This document shows positions 1 through 12,560 of a stretch of DNA of 64,000 nt, piece by piece. Positions within the stretch are counted from its first letter, which is position 1. Every line of letters starts with the position of its first letter. The translations under genes and the position numbers were made by a program. Under the pieces are notes generated by a model, which ran no database searches, was not told where the DNA came from, and was given only the letters and a program-made list of their open reading frames with translations. Origin of the DNA: Nageia nagi (Eukaryota > Pinophyta); NCBI GenBank assembly GCA_050084985.1, contig JBITNC010000001.1, positions 109,802,001-109,866,000 on the forward strand, written 5' to 3'.

Positions 1-1860
1 TATGACAAGGATAGCAAATTCCTTAAAGAAAACTTACAAGAGAATAAAGAAGGGCCAAAACCCCTCCAAAGAAGGTTCATCCTATGAAGATGATCATTCA
101 AGGATCTATAACAAAGAGTGATGATCCTACTAAGGATGTTAGTATTATAGGTAAGCCTAATGATAATGAGAGTGAGGAGATTGATTCTACTCAACCCTTT
201 AAAGTTATTAAAAGGAGTCATAAAAAAATACCTTCTCCAAAAGATACACCATCTAAAGATGAGAGTCTTTATTCTAGAAAGAAGATGAAGATCACTCCAA
301 AGGTATACAAAGAGAAAGAACAAACACTAAAATATTACATCCCCATAAGATATAGTTCCAATGAGCCAACATTAAACAACAATGGTGAGTTATAAATCAA
401 TGATGAAGATGATGTTGTTGTTACTATGGTGCCTCCTATTTTTGTACAAAAATTAGATACATCTTCTCAAACCATATATTATAGTAAAATTAATAATTCA
501 AATCAATATTAGTTTGAGAAAATACATAAGGAGCATTTAGGGATAAATTTATGTAGACACTATAGTAGATATCTACAAATAAGTTTTGGAGATCTCAATG
601 ATATAGCTTGATCCAACTTTTGGATAAACTTGAAATGACAAGGGTATATCTTTGGAATTAAGATTTGATAAAATAAGTTATATGGATAAAATAAAAATCA
701 TGAAAACTAGCATAACTTTTATGGATGTGCATGTGACCATTCTAGAGAGGAAGATTGAATAGAAATAACAAGTTGCTATTACTAATAAAGAGAAATTCCA
801 TTTGACTCAAATTAACTTATTAAATAAAGAAATTTATCACTCATAAGAAGCCACTAAGTCTTCCAAGTTGGTAAAATTTTTGGAGGAATAATAAGAAGAA
901 TTGAAAGCTAAGGGTATTGATATCATAATGAATAATGGTTAGAATAAGGCCTTAGAACTAGAGATATATTCTCTAAATGCTTCATTAAAGAACAAGGAAA
1001 TATAATGCAAATATATAGAGGTAAAAAAGAAGAAGCTTCAAGAGGATTTAAAGGCTTTGTAGGATACTAGTTCCAAGAAGGATACTAAATGGAATATAGC
1101 TAAAGAAAATTTTGATAATCCCAAGATAGAGTTGGAGGAGAATTTAAAAATCAAATATCAAACTCTGACTTAAGATATAAAGGTACAAATATAGATATTA
1201 TTTCCCAAACATGCCTTGAAATATATTAAAGTTTGGATATTAGGGTAAGGTTATACCTATTTTAGGTTTATTGCATTCAATTCAAGAATATGTATTATAT
1301 TGTGAGAAGAAGATAAATGAGTATAAGGTTATTTTGACTTGAAGAGCAAAATTATAAATTTATCTAGTGAAAATATGAAAATTATCAAAGTGATGAATCA
1401 AAAAGATATCATAGATACAAGCATAGATAATTCCCATAATAATATCCTAGCAATGTCTCAAAAAGTGGATCATTTGCATGAGTTGATACTTTATATGGAT
1501 AAATGCATGAAGTCACTCATGTTGAAGATAAATAGACTGAATGGTACCCTAAAATTTATTGAAAGAAAGAAGATGGCTCCCTTGTACAAGGGGAATAAGA
1601 TTATCTATACATTGAATGAGATGAAAGCAATGGAAGATAATTTTGAAGATAAATTCTCAAATTGTTTTAAGAGATGACATAGGTGGAAAAATGGGCTGCA
1701 AAATTAATAATGATCAAATAGAATATCAACTTGAAGATCATTAATTAGTTCGTTTCCTTTGCCATGCTCATTCAAGATACATATATATCATTTGATGAGG
1801 AATGGTCAAAATCCTTAGTAGTTTTACCAAAACATACATCCAAGGATAGACTAACCTAAG
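1..1860 (+). pseudogene. degenerate coiled-coil coding frame, unidentified
   Basis: I do not recognise this gene. Two open stretches survive, 84-395 (Lys/Ser/Asp-rich, with a basic run around residues 43-80) and 1339-1677 (helical, Lys/Glu/Leu-rich). Between them, about 600-1340, the plus strand still reads as long helical segments rich in Glu, Lys, Leu and Asn, broken by TAA and TAG codons at places where Gln would fit a coiled coil. The frame fades near 1860 after a segment containing FDEEWSKSLVVLPKHTSKD. This suggests one long protein with a low-complexity basic N-terminal part and a long coiled coil, cut at the left edge of the window. It could be an accessory protein of a transposable element or a host-gene relic; nothing decides. 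No promoter or terminator is visible. Confidence 0.4.
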
Positions 1861-3394
1861 GTACATTTTTGTGCAATTTGATAGTTGTTTGTACAAAATT
1901 TTATAATTTTGATCTTGAGTTTGAGATTTGGTAGTATAAATCTACCATATAGTTTCTAGAATGTATATCCATACATATTTTGGAAGATATAAGAAGAGTT
2001 TTATATGGGTATGCCTTTTTTCTCATCCTTTATTATTGTTGGAATGATTTATACTTAGTGAATTTTAAATATTTTTATGATGTTTGATTCTAGTGGAGAT
2101 CTGATAGTATTGATGTCACATAGTTTATTAGAATGGTGACATAATTAGTTAATGCTAGGACTTAGTCTTTTTTTGAGCATTTTCCATAATTTTTTATTTT
2201 GGCAAAGATATACTAGGTTTTTTATGCATGAGCTTCATCAAAATGGAAACAAAATCCATTTTCTCATATTTTATACAACATTAGATTTTGGCAAAGATCT
2301 AGTAGAGTGAAGAAGATCCATTTTTGCTAGAACAATAAGAAAATCATGCAAGGCATGTTATTCTATTCTAGCCCTATTAGATGTGGTTTGATCAAGTACT
2401 AGGGAGGATCTTAGCCACATCAACCACCATAGATGTTCCAATTTTAAATACCTAAGTTCTAGCCATCCATATCTAAGCATGGGTGAAGAAGTCTATTGAA
2501 TTAATTTATTTTATTCTATATTTGATTTTGACATGTCTATTAGAATACACATAAATAGTATCAAAACCTTAATGAAATGCATTTTCATTCCAAGAAGGAG
2601 ATTTTAACTTCCATATTCAATTTGCAAGTTTCAAACAAGTTGAACAATGTTAGTGCATATAGATGATTATTTTAGATATTTATAAATTAATATCTAAGTT
2701 GTAAATCTAATCAAATATCAAATATGATACATTGTAAATATCTCAATAGTTATAGATTTTTTATCTATCAAAGTTTGTTAGGAATTAGTTAGAATATATT
2801 TTTCAAAAAAATAAAAATAAAATTACCTTTGTTGTAAGATAAGTGATTGGATATATTAGATATTACCCTTATTTTATATTTGTATCAATGATCATAGAAT
2901 ATAAATTGCTTCTTGATCTCTTAATTGTGATCTACTTATAACTATTCTTAAATCCTTGTATTATATGCTTATTTGTACTTCATGGATTATCATAGGTTAT
3001 TAGTAGTTAATCTACTTTTGTAAAACACTTATAGGCTATTATTACTTGGTGTATTGTGCATTATTTGATGGCTGCAAAATCAAACCATTCAACTAGCTTG
3101 GATTCTTCATTAATGGATGTTTATGGTAGTTTAAATTTTTTCTTTTACTTTTATTTATTTGCACTCACTAACCTATATTCTTAGATTTACTTTAGTCTAA
3201 AAATTTTATTTTTACTATCCTTTGCTTTTGTAATTCCTAGTCTAATCCCAATAGGAACCAACCTTCTCTAAAGGTAGATTTCTAGTAATAAAAATCATAT
3301 CATCAAAATTATAGCTATGACTTTGATATAAAAGAACATGTACAAATTACATAATCTTTTTTAATAACCATCAAAATTAGCAAGAGTATCTTCC
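1861..3394. other. AT-rich stretch without recognisable gene
   Basis: All frames are closed by frequent stops and I find no domain, clean LTR end or tRNA-like primer site. The text is T-rich on the plus strand. It probably is non-coding sequence of the elements on either side, but no boundary can be placed. Confidence 0.4.
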
Positions 3395-3862
3395 CTATTA
3401 TTTATTGGCCTATCACACTAGCATCTAAACACCCAATGGGACTACCCCATTTTCCCTTATCTATGACATTGAGGTGGTCATGCCTCTTGACTTGGAGATC
3501 TCTTCCTTGTAAATGTCTCTTTAGGAACCAATTGCCAATGAGGAAGATTGTTAGGCTCAAATATATCATCTTACTCTCCTTGATGAGATATGCATAAATA
3601 TAATTGACAATCATAAAGTGTATCAAAAGTATCTTAGGAGAGTATCAAAAATAAATTCAATACTTATGAGTTTCAGGTTAGTGACCTGGTCCTTAAAGAA
3701 AATCAACAATAATCCCATCTAGAGCATCCTCTAAGAGATAAATTTATCCAAAATCAGTGAGGATCCTACATCATCAAAAGGAAGATTGGTATGAGTTTGT
3801 ATCATCTTGTCAATACAAAAGGATGGGAAGAGCTTAAACCAATCAACATCATTCATCATAAT
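3395..3862 (+). pseudogene. Ty3/gypsy (Tat-type) integrase C-terminal fragment
   Basis: Read with frame changes, the plus strand gives the end of a retrotransposon integrase. First comes the post-catalytic segment TPFSLIYDIEVVMPLDLEIS (from about 3430). Next is a helical stretch (LLDEI, NHKVYQKYLRRVSK). Last is the GPY/F-type module with FQVSDLVLKENQQ (about 3675), HPLRDKF, YIIKRKIGMSLYHLVNTKGW and the closing KPINIIHHNPF (to about 3860). The same module, with similar wording, ends the integrases of E1 (near 25290) and E2 (near 29170). The catalytic core and everything upstream are missing. At least two frameshifts and several stops are present. It marks a plus-strand Tat-type element whose 3' non-coding region follows. 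Confidence 0.8.
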
Positions 3863-6800
3863 CCTTTTAATTATTGATCTCATCTATTATTTATTAGTAC
3901 TTGTGTTACTTTTTATAGTCTCCTCATGTTATTTTTATTTGATAGTGAATTTTATCTTGATCCTTTTTAGCCTCTCATTCATACTAATTCATGGGTGGTA
4001 CCTTATGTGTAGGTATTTTCTTATGGCTTGTGCATATTTATCATTTAGCTATCCTCACCACTTTTCTCTTATTTTAATTTTCCCATTAGAATTCAATAAT
4101 AGTGTATATCCCTCCATTAGTAGTTGTATACTTGTGGACACTATAGGGTAGAACAACTATCAATCATCTCCTAACTATCATGTCTTATATCTTTCCTCAT
4201 CCATGCATTGTTGATACTAGATCACCACTTGTATTATTCATATTATTTGGTATCACTCTTATTCCTCCTTTATGGTTGAGCATTAGAAATTATCTCTCAC
4301 ATGCCTAATAGATCAAGAACAATCTTGAACATGCATATAATTTGATCTTATATATACCTAGAAGAGCTAAGTATTCATTTTTTATTGATTCATCACTAGC
4401 ATCTTAATATATCTCTTCATGTATAAAATCATCTAGCATAATCCATGGATCCCTATGATGATGTAACCACTTGGATTATAGCAAATTTATAAGGTTTTCT
4501 TAAATAATTCCCTCAATATTGATCATATACTATGACTATCATGGTTTTTGAGGGATATCCTTATGTTGTTAATGACATGTATTGACATCCTTTGATAAAC
4601 ATATCCTCTTCATTTGCAAGCAATTTTGACCAATTTATCTTAAATATTTATTATCCATATTTTGTTTATTATCAGTTATTACCCATTTATGATGTCTCTT
4701 AGATCATACATCTTTTTGTACTTTATGTAGTTTTATTCATAGTACTCATTTTACCTATTTGGTTGCATTCTTAAGTTTGCATGACATAATCCCATCTTAG
4801 TATGTATATTTGTAACATAATATTAATCTCCTCATTTTCTCATAAGTGATCATTAATGAACATATTATCTCATTTTATTTCATTCTTATTATTTTCATTT
4901 GATTTCAAAATTGTTTATTATCATTTTCATTTTTGAGAAAAAGGTCTTAAAAATTGACATCTATTACAATTGTCTTTCATTTTAATTTTTTTAAATTATC
5001 AAATTATGTCCAATTTTTATTCCATATTTTTCTAGCATGTCTTTTATATACTAAAATTTATTATAAAACATTTTAATTACATATCATGTCATTTGGCATC
5101 TTTTTAAAGACCAAATTATAGCACCCTTTCAGTGGCCATTAAAAGGTGTTGTAATATCATAACTTTCCTTTAGTTTTAGCTTTGTACATTTATCAAATGG
5201 GCTCCATTTTTTTATTTATTTGTTTCTACATTTATATTTAACTACCTACTATCATTTCATCATATCCTCTAGATCATTTAGCATGATGGGTGCTTATTAC
5301 TCCCAATCAAAATTCATCCTTTTTCACTTTGTAACTTTTCTAAAATTGTCAAAATTTTCTTTTGGCTCATTTGTGATCATACTTTTGGTTTGATTTATAT
5401 ACTTTATTTTTTATCCTCATTCTTATCAATATTTTCCCTATATTTTATAATGTTCTAGGCAATAATAATTATCTTATTTTTCCATGTTTATTTAGTCATT
5501 TATTCGTTATTTATTATGGATTTAAATTCTTTGTTTATTCTATTATTATTATGCAGTTTTGATTTTTTTTTTCAATTTATTATATTGGTCTATCACTTAT
5601 TATTTTAAGTGTTTATTCTTTTGTTAAATTTTTAATCATAACTTTATCCAATTTGTTATTGTTATTTTAACCACTTACTTTGTCAACTTTTAGTCATATT
5701 TTATCAAGTTTTTCATCTTTATCTATTTATATTTTAATTAATTACTTTATGAACTTTTTTTCATCATTTTATTAAAATTTTATACCACTATTTTAGTCAT
5801 CATTTTATCAATATTTTGGTTATTTTTTTTCTATAATTTTCTTAAAACTTTCAACCATTGTCAAATTTTAATCTTTATGTAACATCAATTTTTGACAACT
5901 TTTTATTATTTTTGCATTATTTATCACCAGTTGTGTGATCTTATTTTTTGTTTCTTATGTGTACTTATTATTATTATTATTGTTAAACATAAAAGATAAA
6001 ATCATATATGCATGTCAATAAATCACATAATCCATCACTATCACTTTTTCATCAAATATTTTAAGCCTTACATGTCATCATATTATACAATATGATAAAA
6101 TCATACATCATAATAATAATCACCATAAGCATTGTAATCAACATATGATGAAAATAATAAAAATAATATCAAATAATCATCAACATATCATAAATATCAT
6201 ATAATCAAAATCATAATCATAAAAATATTATATAATCAAATGTCCATTGTAATGTCCATCTACATCAAAATCTCTCATCAATACATCATAAATACATCAA
6301 CATCATGTACTGCAAAGTATATCATGTACTTTCATTTTCATAAAAAATAATATTCACAAATACCTATGACCAATAAAAATTGATTCTTAATCAACAAAAA
6401 TATTAAACAAACTACTAAAGTCCATACATAAACATGAATTCGATGTTCTATTTGATTCTTACATTTATGTATCATCAATATCCCAAAAAGAGGATTATCT
6501 TTCATTAGAAACCTACTCATGCTAAGGAGACTTATTTTACCTTATTTACTAGGAATCAAAGCATATATTAATACCAACATATTAAAAATGTTTCAACAAA
6601 TAAGTCATTGCTTAGTCACCATATAAAATAACAATTCAATTTTCACTAACCACATTCATTCTATTGCTTATTTGATTATAATAACATACATTGTAATGTA
6701 ATCATGTCAAGCATTATTCAAATATTATAATAATGATACATACATGATTTAATCCTACCAATACTAATGGTTCTAAAACTAGCCACATGTAATTCATGAG

Positions 6801-7199
6801 TAAAATACATTTATCATGAATTATCATTTTGTACATCATACTTTCCATATTGTCAATGAGGGTTAGGAACTATGTTCATTATGCCAAAATATCATATTCA
6901 AAATTATTTAACAAATTTAATGAAGATATGGAATAGAATTTATAATTTCAAGATCCATTTTTATATAAACTAATTGGGATGTAAATCTATCCTTATTCAA
7001 TTTTATAAATATATTCAAAAATTGAGAACCTTTTCACTTTAGAATACTACCAAGTATGCTAATAAGGATTCCTCATTCCTTTATATGGCATACATCATTC
7101 TTTGAATCTACTCACATAAACTTCTCCTAGATTCATATATAAACATTTTTAAAATGAAAATGCCATTATTATAGAATGAATTCAAATTATTTGATCATC
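3863..7199 (+). other. 3' non-coding region of the Tat-type element, AT-rich
   Basis: No coding domain is visible. By eye the segment near 3950-4080 matches the reverse complement of about 25040-25180 in E1 (shared core tgtaggtattttctta). The segment near 4920-4965 matches the reverse complement of about 23950-24000 (gagaaaaaggtcttaaaaat-like). So this is the post-integrase region of the same family as E1, in opposite orientation. The rest is T-rich and then A-rich low-complexity sequence; no PMD-like frame was found here, unlike in E1. Confidence 0.5.
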
Positions 7200-7372
7200 T
7201 TATCTATAAACACCCTAAAATCCCATTTTATCTTATTGATAGTGTTTATTATAAATTGATGAAACTTAAACTATCCTATCATATCATGTTATACTGATAT
7301 GTGATGCAACATTCATTATAGGTCCAATCAACACCATTTTGATATTTAGATAATTTATAACATTATTTATGA

Positions 7373-7406
7373 ATCATCCAAATGATTTACTAGTCATTTG
7401 GATGAT
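7373..7406. repeat. perfect inverted repeat in LTR U3
   Basis: Arms atcatccaaatga (7373-7385) and tcatttggatgat (7394-7406) are perfect complements around an 8-base loop. A further catttagatgat copy follows at about 7421. Related motifs sit at the matching place in the other LTRs of this family (about 9550-9617, 17785-17850, 55135-55205). It lies about 45 bases upstream of the TATA box. Confidence 0.7.
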
Positions 7407-7448
7407 CCTACAAGTCACAATCATTTAGATGATCTTGATTATCATGGT

Positions 7449-7456
7449 TATAAATA
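7449..7456 (+). promoter_or_regulatory. TATA box of A1 5' LTR
   Basis: Sequence tataaata, preserved at the same relative position in the A1 3' LTR (9633-9640) and, reversed, in the E1 5' LTR (55116-55123). It is the likely core promoter of this LTR family. Confidence 0.6.
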
Positions 7457-8340
7457 GATGACTTGGGCTCACTTCTCAAGGACTAACACTTAATTTTCAT
7501 GATCAATCTATGGATTTCTAAATGTGAATACAAGCCTTGTGATCTCATTTGAAGGGTTACAACATCAATAATTAATCTTACATCTTGGAGCCTTAGGATC
7601 TCATCTTCATACTTGGTGGATTGAGTTATTCCTTGTGGTTTATTTACAATTTACTATTGATGATTATGTTTAATGAGTTTTGTATGTTATAAATCATATC
7701 TTTAATCCATTGGAAAATCTTGTATCATTTAAACTTGTTACTTATTTAAGTTGGATTATCATTTAGGCATACATAGGCTAAGTTATACACCTAGGGTTTT
7801 ACCTTTAAACCGTAGGGTTTTTTCTTTCTTTGTGGTTAAATAGTCTTAATTATCCTATATCTATCACTATTTAGGTTTTTATTCATTATTACTTGTATTG
7901 TATATCCATTTTAGTAAAATATTGCATATATTTGAATCTTTATCACATATTATCATACCTAGCATAAATATTTATCAATTATTAATTTAATCTTATCATT
8001 GGTATATGTTTTATTATATAACTTTTACCATAGGCATATCATTATTTTCTATCACCTTATTGATTAAATATTAGCAATATTACAATATTCTTGAGTTGTG
8101 GTTTCACCCAAATTGAGTGTTTAGAAGGTCTTAAGGACTTATGATTTAAAGCTCCCATTAACATGTTTCTACATTTCAATTTTTAGACATATTAGAAATA
8201 AAGGACATTCTCTCATCCCATAACTTCTCAAATTGGCTTATCATTGCATAGGAAAATTATTATAAAAATTCATAATTTGTCCTTGAATTGCTCATAACAT
8301 GTGTTGAGTGGTTTAGTGTAGGAATTTAGGCATTTACAAA

Positions 8341-8357
8341 TGGTGATCATGGTGGGA
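8341..8357 (+). promoter_or_regulatory. primer-binding site candidate of A1
   Basis: tggtgatcatggtggga begins with TGG two bases after the LTR end. E1 has the related tgacaatcatggtggga at the equivalent place (54183-54199, minus strand). I cannot name the tRNA. Confidence 0.55.
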
Positions 8358-9389
8358 ATTACAAAATTAGTATGGAAATGCATTTTTATCTCTTTTTGTG
8401 GCCATTTTTATCATTTTCTTATTTATTTAGTCAAATATTCAAGTATCATATCCTATCATCCATCACACCTTCCCTTTTAGAAGGGAGATCTTCACATACT
8501 ATTTAATTTTGATCAATTATTTTACAAAATATTATCAGGTACAAGGATAACTTGGGTGCTTGGTCAAACATTTTACATTGTCAATATTCATGGGACACTT
8601 TTTAACTCAATATGATTGATTAGTAATCAATATATCAGACATCATCATAGTTGATATTAACACATTATTTTATTCAAATCCTTGTATGCTTATGTGCTAT
8701 AATCCAATACTTGGTAGGTTTACAAGCCTATAATCATTTATCCTTTAGCTATTGTAGTAAAGTAGAGATCATTTGGTATTTTTTCAATCATTATATGCTT
8801 GTGTTCTATAGTCTAATGCTTGGTAGGTATGTGAAACTACAATCATTCCCTTTTGAAACTACTAGGAATAAGTATAGATCATGTGGTCATATACCCTTCA
8901 ACTTTTAGAGAGAAGTAAAGGGCATTTATTTTCTTTATTTCCCTTCAACTATTGGGGCAAAGCAAAGTCAAAATCTCTTCATATTCTAGGGAAAAGTAGA
9001 TATCATTTACTTTCTTATCACCCTTTGAATGCTAGGGCATTGAAGAGATCATTTTCCTTTCCATATTTAGTTATATTAGATTAGGTTAGATTAAAAAATT
9101 TGATTTATTATTTTAGAGACTACATGATCCACTTGATAGCTTTTTTGTAGGTCATTATGATGGTATTCAACTCCATCTTATATATCCCATCATGCATCAA
9201 AACTAGACTTAGTTGGATTATCATGGTATTAGACTCAGTCTTGTATTTCTTTTCAAGCACTGAAATCATATTCATCTTGATTGTCTTATGCTTTTATACC
9301 ATAATTATTATTGTTATCAGTTTATCATATCATATATTTTTATACTAAGCTTCTCTTAGGTCTAAAATGTTAGCATAAAAAGGAGCAAC
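8358..9389 (+). other. A1 residual internal region and decayed polypurine tract
   Basis: This matches the reverse complement of about 18030-18970 in E1. Shared words include the region around 8440-8500 (pairing with about 18890-18960), gattgattagtaatcaat (with 18748-18768) and the cttggtaggtttacaagc area (with 18655-18680). Several short segments echo each other (8880-9060, the words cccttcaact and gggcaaagcaaag). No coding frame is convincing. The last bases, aaaaaggagcaac before 9390, stand where the polypurine tract should be. Confidence 0.6.
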
Positions 9390-10055
9390 TATAAATACCT
9401 TAAAATTATAATTTTTCTTATTGATGATCTTTATTAGATTTTTATGATACTTAAATGATATTATCAAATCATGTTATATTAATGTGTGATGTAGTGATCA
9501 TTGTAGGTTCAATCAATGATATTTCAAGAACTTAGATAATTTTAACACTATGTTCCAATTATTTGGATAATTTTCTGATCATTTGAACTATCTTGCAAGT
9601 ACCATTCATTTGGATGATTTCTCTTTTATATTTATAAATAGGTTACTTGGTCTCACTTTTCAAGGAATGATACTTCATTTTTAATGAGCACTTTGAGAAT
9701 TGTGAGCATTAATGGACATGAATCCAAGCCTTATGATATTATTTTAAGGGTTACAACATAAATAATTGAACTTACACCTTGGAACCTTGAAATCTCCTCT
9801 TCCTACTTGGTGGATTGAGGCATTCCTTGTGGTATATTTATAATTTACTATTGATGATTATGTTTCATGAGTTTTTAAAGTTATAGATCATATATTTGAT
9901 GCATTGGAAAAAAATTTATCCTTTAAACTTATTATTTATTTAAGTTGGATTATCATTTAGGAATACTTAGGCTAAATCACACACCTAAGGTTTCAACCTA
10001 GAGTTTGAAATTTAAGGTCTAAGCCTTAGGATTTGGTATTTCTTTATGGTTGAAT
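9390..10055 (+). repeat. A1 3' LTR, first part
   Basis: Starts tataaatacct, runs parallel to 7205-7850 including the U3 repeat motifs and TATA box (9633-9640), and stops at the insertion of element B. Confidence 0.7.
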
Positions 10056-11214
10056 TGTAATGTCCCCAAATTTGTAAAACATCCACTTTCTCTCCTCTTG
10101 GAGTGTGACATTCATGGAAAAGGAGGAGAAACCAAAAATAAATTAATTTAGGAGTATTTTATTAATATTTTGCATTTATTTCTGTAACCAAGGCTAAAGA
10201 GACCCTTGAGGCACTCACCCTTGGATTTTATTTAATTAATCTAGCTCAATTATTTGTAATTAATGCAATATTAGTCTCTCATAATGGGATGTTGCATTTA
10301 TAAGCCATTGATCTTGTAATTTGGCATCTCTAGGCAACCATTATGGGATGTTGGGCTTCTTAGGTCCCTAGATGATTTAATTTGTAATCCCAAGACACCA
10401 AAAGAGGGATGTTGCACTTTGGGTGATTCCAAGGTATGAGAGATCTTGTTATAAAAGGAGATGGGACACATCATTTGGGGGAGGCTTGAAGATCATTAGA
10501 GTTTATCTCTTTCTAGGGGTTAGCAGCTAATGGAGTTGTAGCTTTCCAGCTAGCTTAGTGAGAGAGCTCAAGCTAGTGTGGAGGAGTTCTTACCTAAGCT
10601 AGGATAGTAGCTCAAGCCAATGAGGTGGAGTTGCTAGAGTAGCTTGAGCCAATGAGGTGGAGTTATTGGAATAGTTTGAGCTAGTGTGGTGGAACTATTC
10701 CATCCCTGATCCAGATCCAACTAGTGGGGTAGATCCAGATCTAGCTAGTGCGGTCATATTCCAGATCTAGATCTAGCTAGTGAGGTAGATCCAGATCTAG
10801 CTAGTGCAACCATATTCTAGATCCAAATTTAACCTACCAAATCAGTGTGAGGAGGCATGTCCTAGATCTAGACCAGTTGAATCAGTGTGAGGAGGCTTGT
10901 CCAGCATTAGGGAGAAGAGGTTGAAGAACTTCCAAGGCTAGGTCATCCAAATCTACCTTGTGAGGGCAAATGTCCCCCTTCTTGAGCATTTAGGTATTTT
11001 TCCTTAAGTATTGTACTTATCCATTTGGGATGTCCTAGCTCTTGAAGAATAAAATTCATTTTCAGCTCTATTTCTTATTCAATTTGTAGATCTGATTTGA
11101 ATTGAGCTAGTTAGAAAAATATAAAAATATATATAAATTCATAAGTAGTGATATTTCAACTTGGAATATTATACTTTAACAAAAATCACATTTTGTGAGT
11201 TTTGGGATATTACA
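10056..11214 (+). repeat. B 5' LTR
   Basis: 1159 bp, TG...CA ends, with a TATA-like tataaaag at 10450-10457 that is changed to tatcaaag in the 3' LTR. Differences from the 3' LTR look mostly like C/T and G/A changes. Confidence 0.85.
10560..10905 (+). repeat. minisatellite-like repeats in B LTR
   Basis: Two interlocked repeat types. One is a 30-50-bp unit with agcttgagccaatgaggtgg-like text (10560-10690). The other is a shorter unit built on agatccagatctagctagtg (10700-10830). After them comes a duplicated aatcagtgtgaggaggc word (10840-10895). The same array is in the 3' LTR at about 14170-14520. Confidence 0.75.
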
Positions 11215-11215
11215 G

Positions 11216-11227
11216 TGGTATCATAGC
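11216..11227 (+). promoter_or_regulatory. B primer-binding site (initiator-Met tRNA type)
   Basis: tggtatcatagc, one base after the LTR end, is the usual plant tggtatcagagc with one change. This supports both the LTR boundary and the orientation. Confidence 0.8.
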
Positions 11228-11255
11228 TAGTTTTCCTGCCAGCCTATATTAGCTC

Positions 11256-12560
11256 ATGCCACCCAAGATCCATAATTACTACTTGAGAGGAAGAAGTGAT
11301 CCTAATTACCAGTCAAGCTTGGAGGAGAGAGACATAATAGATCTAGAGGGATCTAAAGAGTGGGAGGAAGCTAGACAAGGGAAAATGGCTGATTCTAACA
11401 TAGCCATCCTGGATGCATTAAGGAAGATGATAAAGTAATTGTAGATACTCACATCCCAAAGAGGGAACTAGACTCCACCACCCACTTGGGAGAATAGAAA
11501 TAGCCAAGGAGAGAGCTCATCTGGGGCTAGATCTTATTACTGAAAGTTTGTACTTATTCCACCTAAGCCTCTTTTTAGAAAAGAGGAAGATCCGAAGGAG
11601 ATCTATCAAAGACATCAGGAGAGGCTTGACCAATTGTTCAATGAGTACATGGCCAAACTAGTAGAGTATTAAAACATCATATCTTTCTAAGAATTTCATG
11701 GACAATTGGAGGGAGGACAAGGAGGATGCCCTCCTATCTTTAAGGAGCCATTACAGAAGATCCAATTGGAGAAATTTGATGGAGGTGCAGGGATCTCAGT
11801 AAGAGGATGGATTCACCAGCTCCAAATGTACCTATAATTCAATTCCATGGTAGAATATAAGGCCATATATTTTGCCACACTCTCCCTGAAGGGATGAGCC
11901 TATGAGTGGTGGCACCATGGATTGAAAATGTTGGGGCATGACCAGATCTCAACTTTTGATGAATTTTGCCAAAGGTTGCTGGAATGTTTTGAAAAGAAGA
12001 CTAAAGAAATTTACTTCCATGAGCTCACCAAGATCTAATAGAAAGGTACAATTAAAGAATATGTAGATGAGTTTATGAATGTTTCTATTATGGTTTTAGA
12101 TCTATCAAAAGCTAGAAGGATGACTATGTTCATGGAGGGTTTGAATGAAAATACCGGAGTGTCTATCAAAGCATTTGAGCCAAATGATCTTTATGAGGTA
12201 ATTAGAAGGGTTGTAGCACTTGAATTAACCAATATGATCTAAGGAAAGAGTAATCAAGGAAGGATGTAGCCACCCCAACAACAAATTGTGCCAACAAGTT
12301 AAATGAATGGGAGCTAAGGAAGGCTCACATCTCCACCAAGGATAAATGCATGGTCATTGGACTAGACATAGAGGGATTAGGAGATCTCACATTTTGAAAT
12401 GATAAGAAGGAAAATGTGCTTTGTTTATAGAGGATCATGGGAGCCAAGCCATCGCTACAATGGGAAGGTGCAGCTTAGTTATGTAGAGGTAGTGGAGATG
12501 GAGGAACCTGAATCAGATCTATGGAGCATTTTAGAATTTATGGAAGAGTTTTTCACTCAT
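11256..12560 (+). pseudogene. B gag (capsid and zinc knuckle), degenerate
   Basis: The frame starts at ATG 11256 (MPPKIHNYYLRGRSDPNY) and runs to a stop at 11438, after which gag is readable through many stops. Landmarks are IQLEKFDGGAGISVRGWIHQ (about 11760), AYEWWHHGLK (about 11900), STFDEFCQRLLECFEKKTKE (about 11950), GTIKEYVDEFMNVS (about 12045) and MTMFMEGLNENTG. These are the retrotransposon gag core in the usual order. The zinc knuckle at about 12410-12490 reads CFVYRGSWEPSHRYNGK: two of the expected cysteines are now tyrosine, so zinc binding is lost. Gag would package the RNA in virus-like particles. Frame continuity with the protease suggests a single gag-pol polyprotein. Confidence 0.8.

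Larger units (their letters stand above)
7205..8338 (+). repeat. A1 5' LTR
   Basis: It starts tataaacaccctaaaatc, aligning base for base in length with the starts of the E1 LTRs (TGTAA...), the TG having become TA. It ends ggcatttaca, and the primer-site candidate begins two bases later. Length is 1134 bp, against about 1160 for the E1 LTRs. It is flanked on the left by ttatc (7200-7204). Confidence 0.75.

Noticed and set aside
3807-4151. 114-codon hydrophobic frame resembling a membrane protein
   Set aside because: T-rich sequence gives Phe/Leu/Ile codons by composition; its start overlaps the integrase end in another frame and it shows no conserved order.
9157-9348. short hydrophobic frame near the A1 polypurine tract
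   Set aside because: The same region in E1 has no open frame; composition effect.
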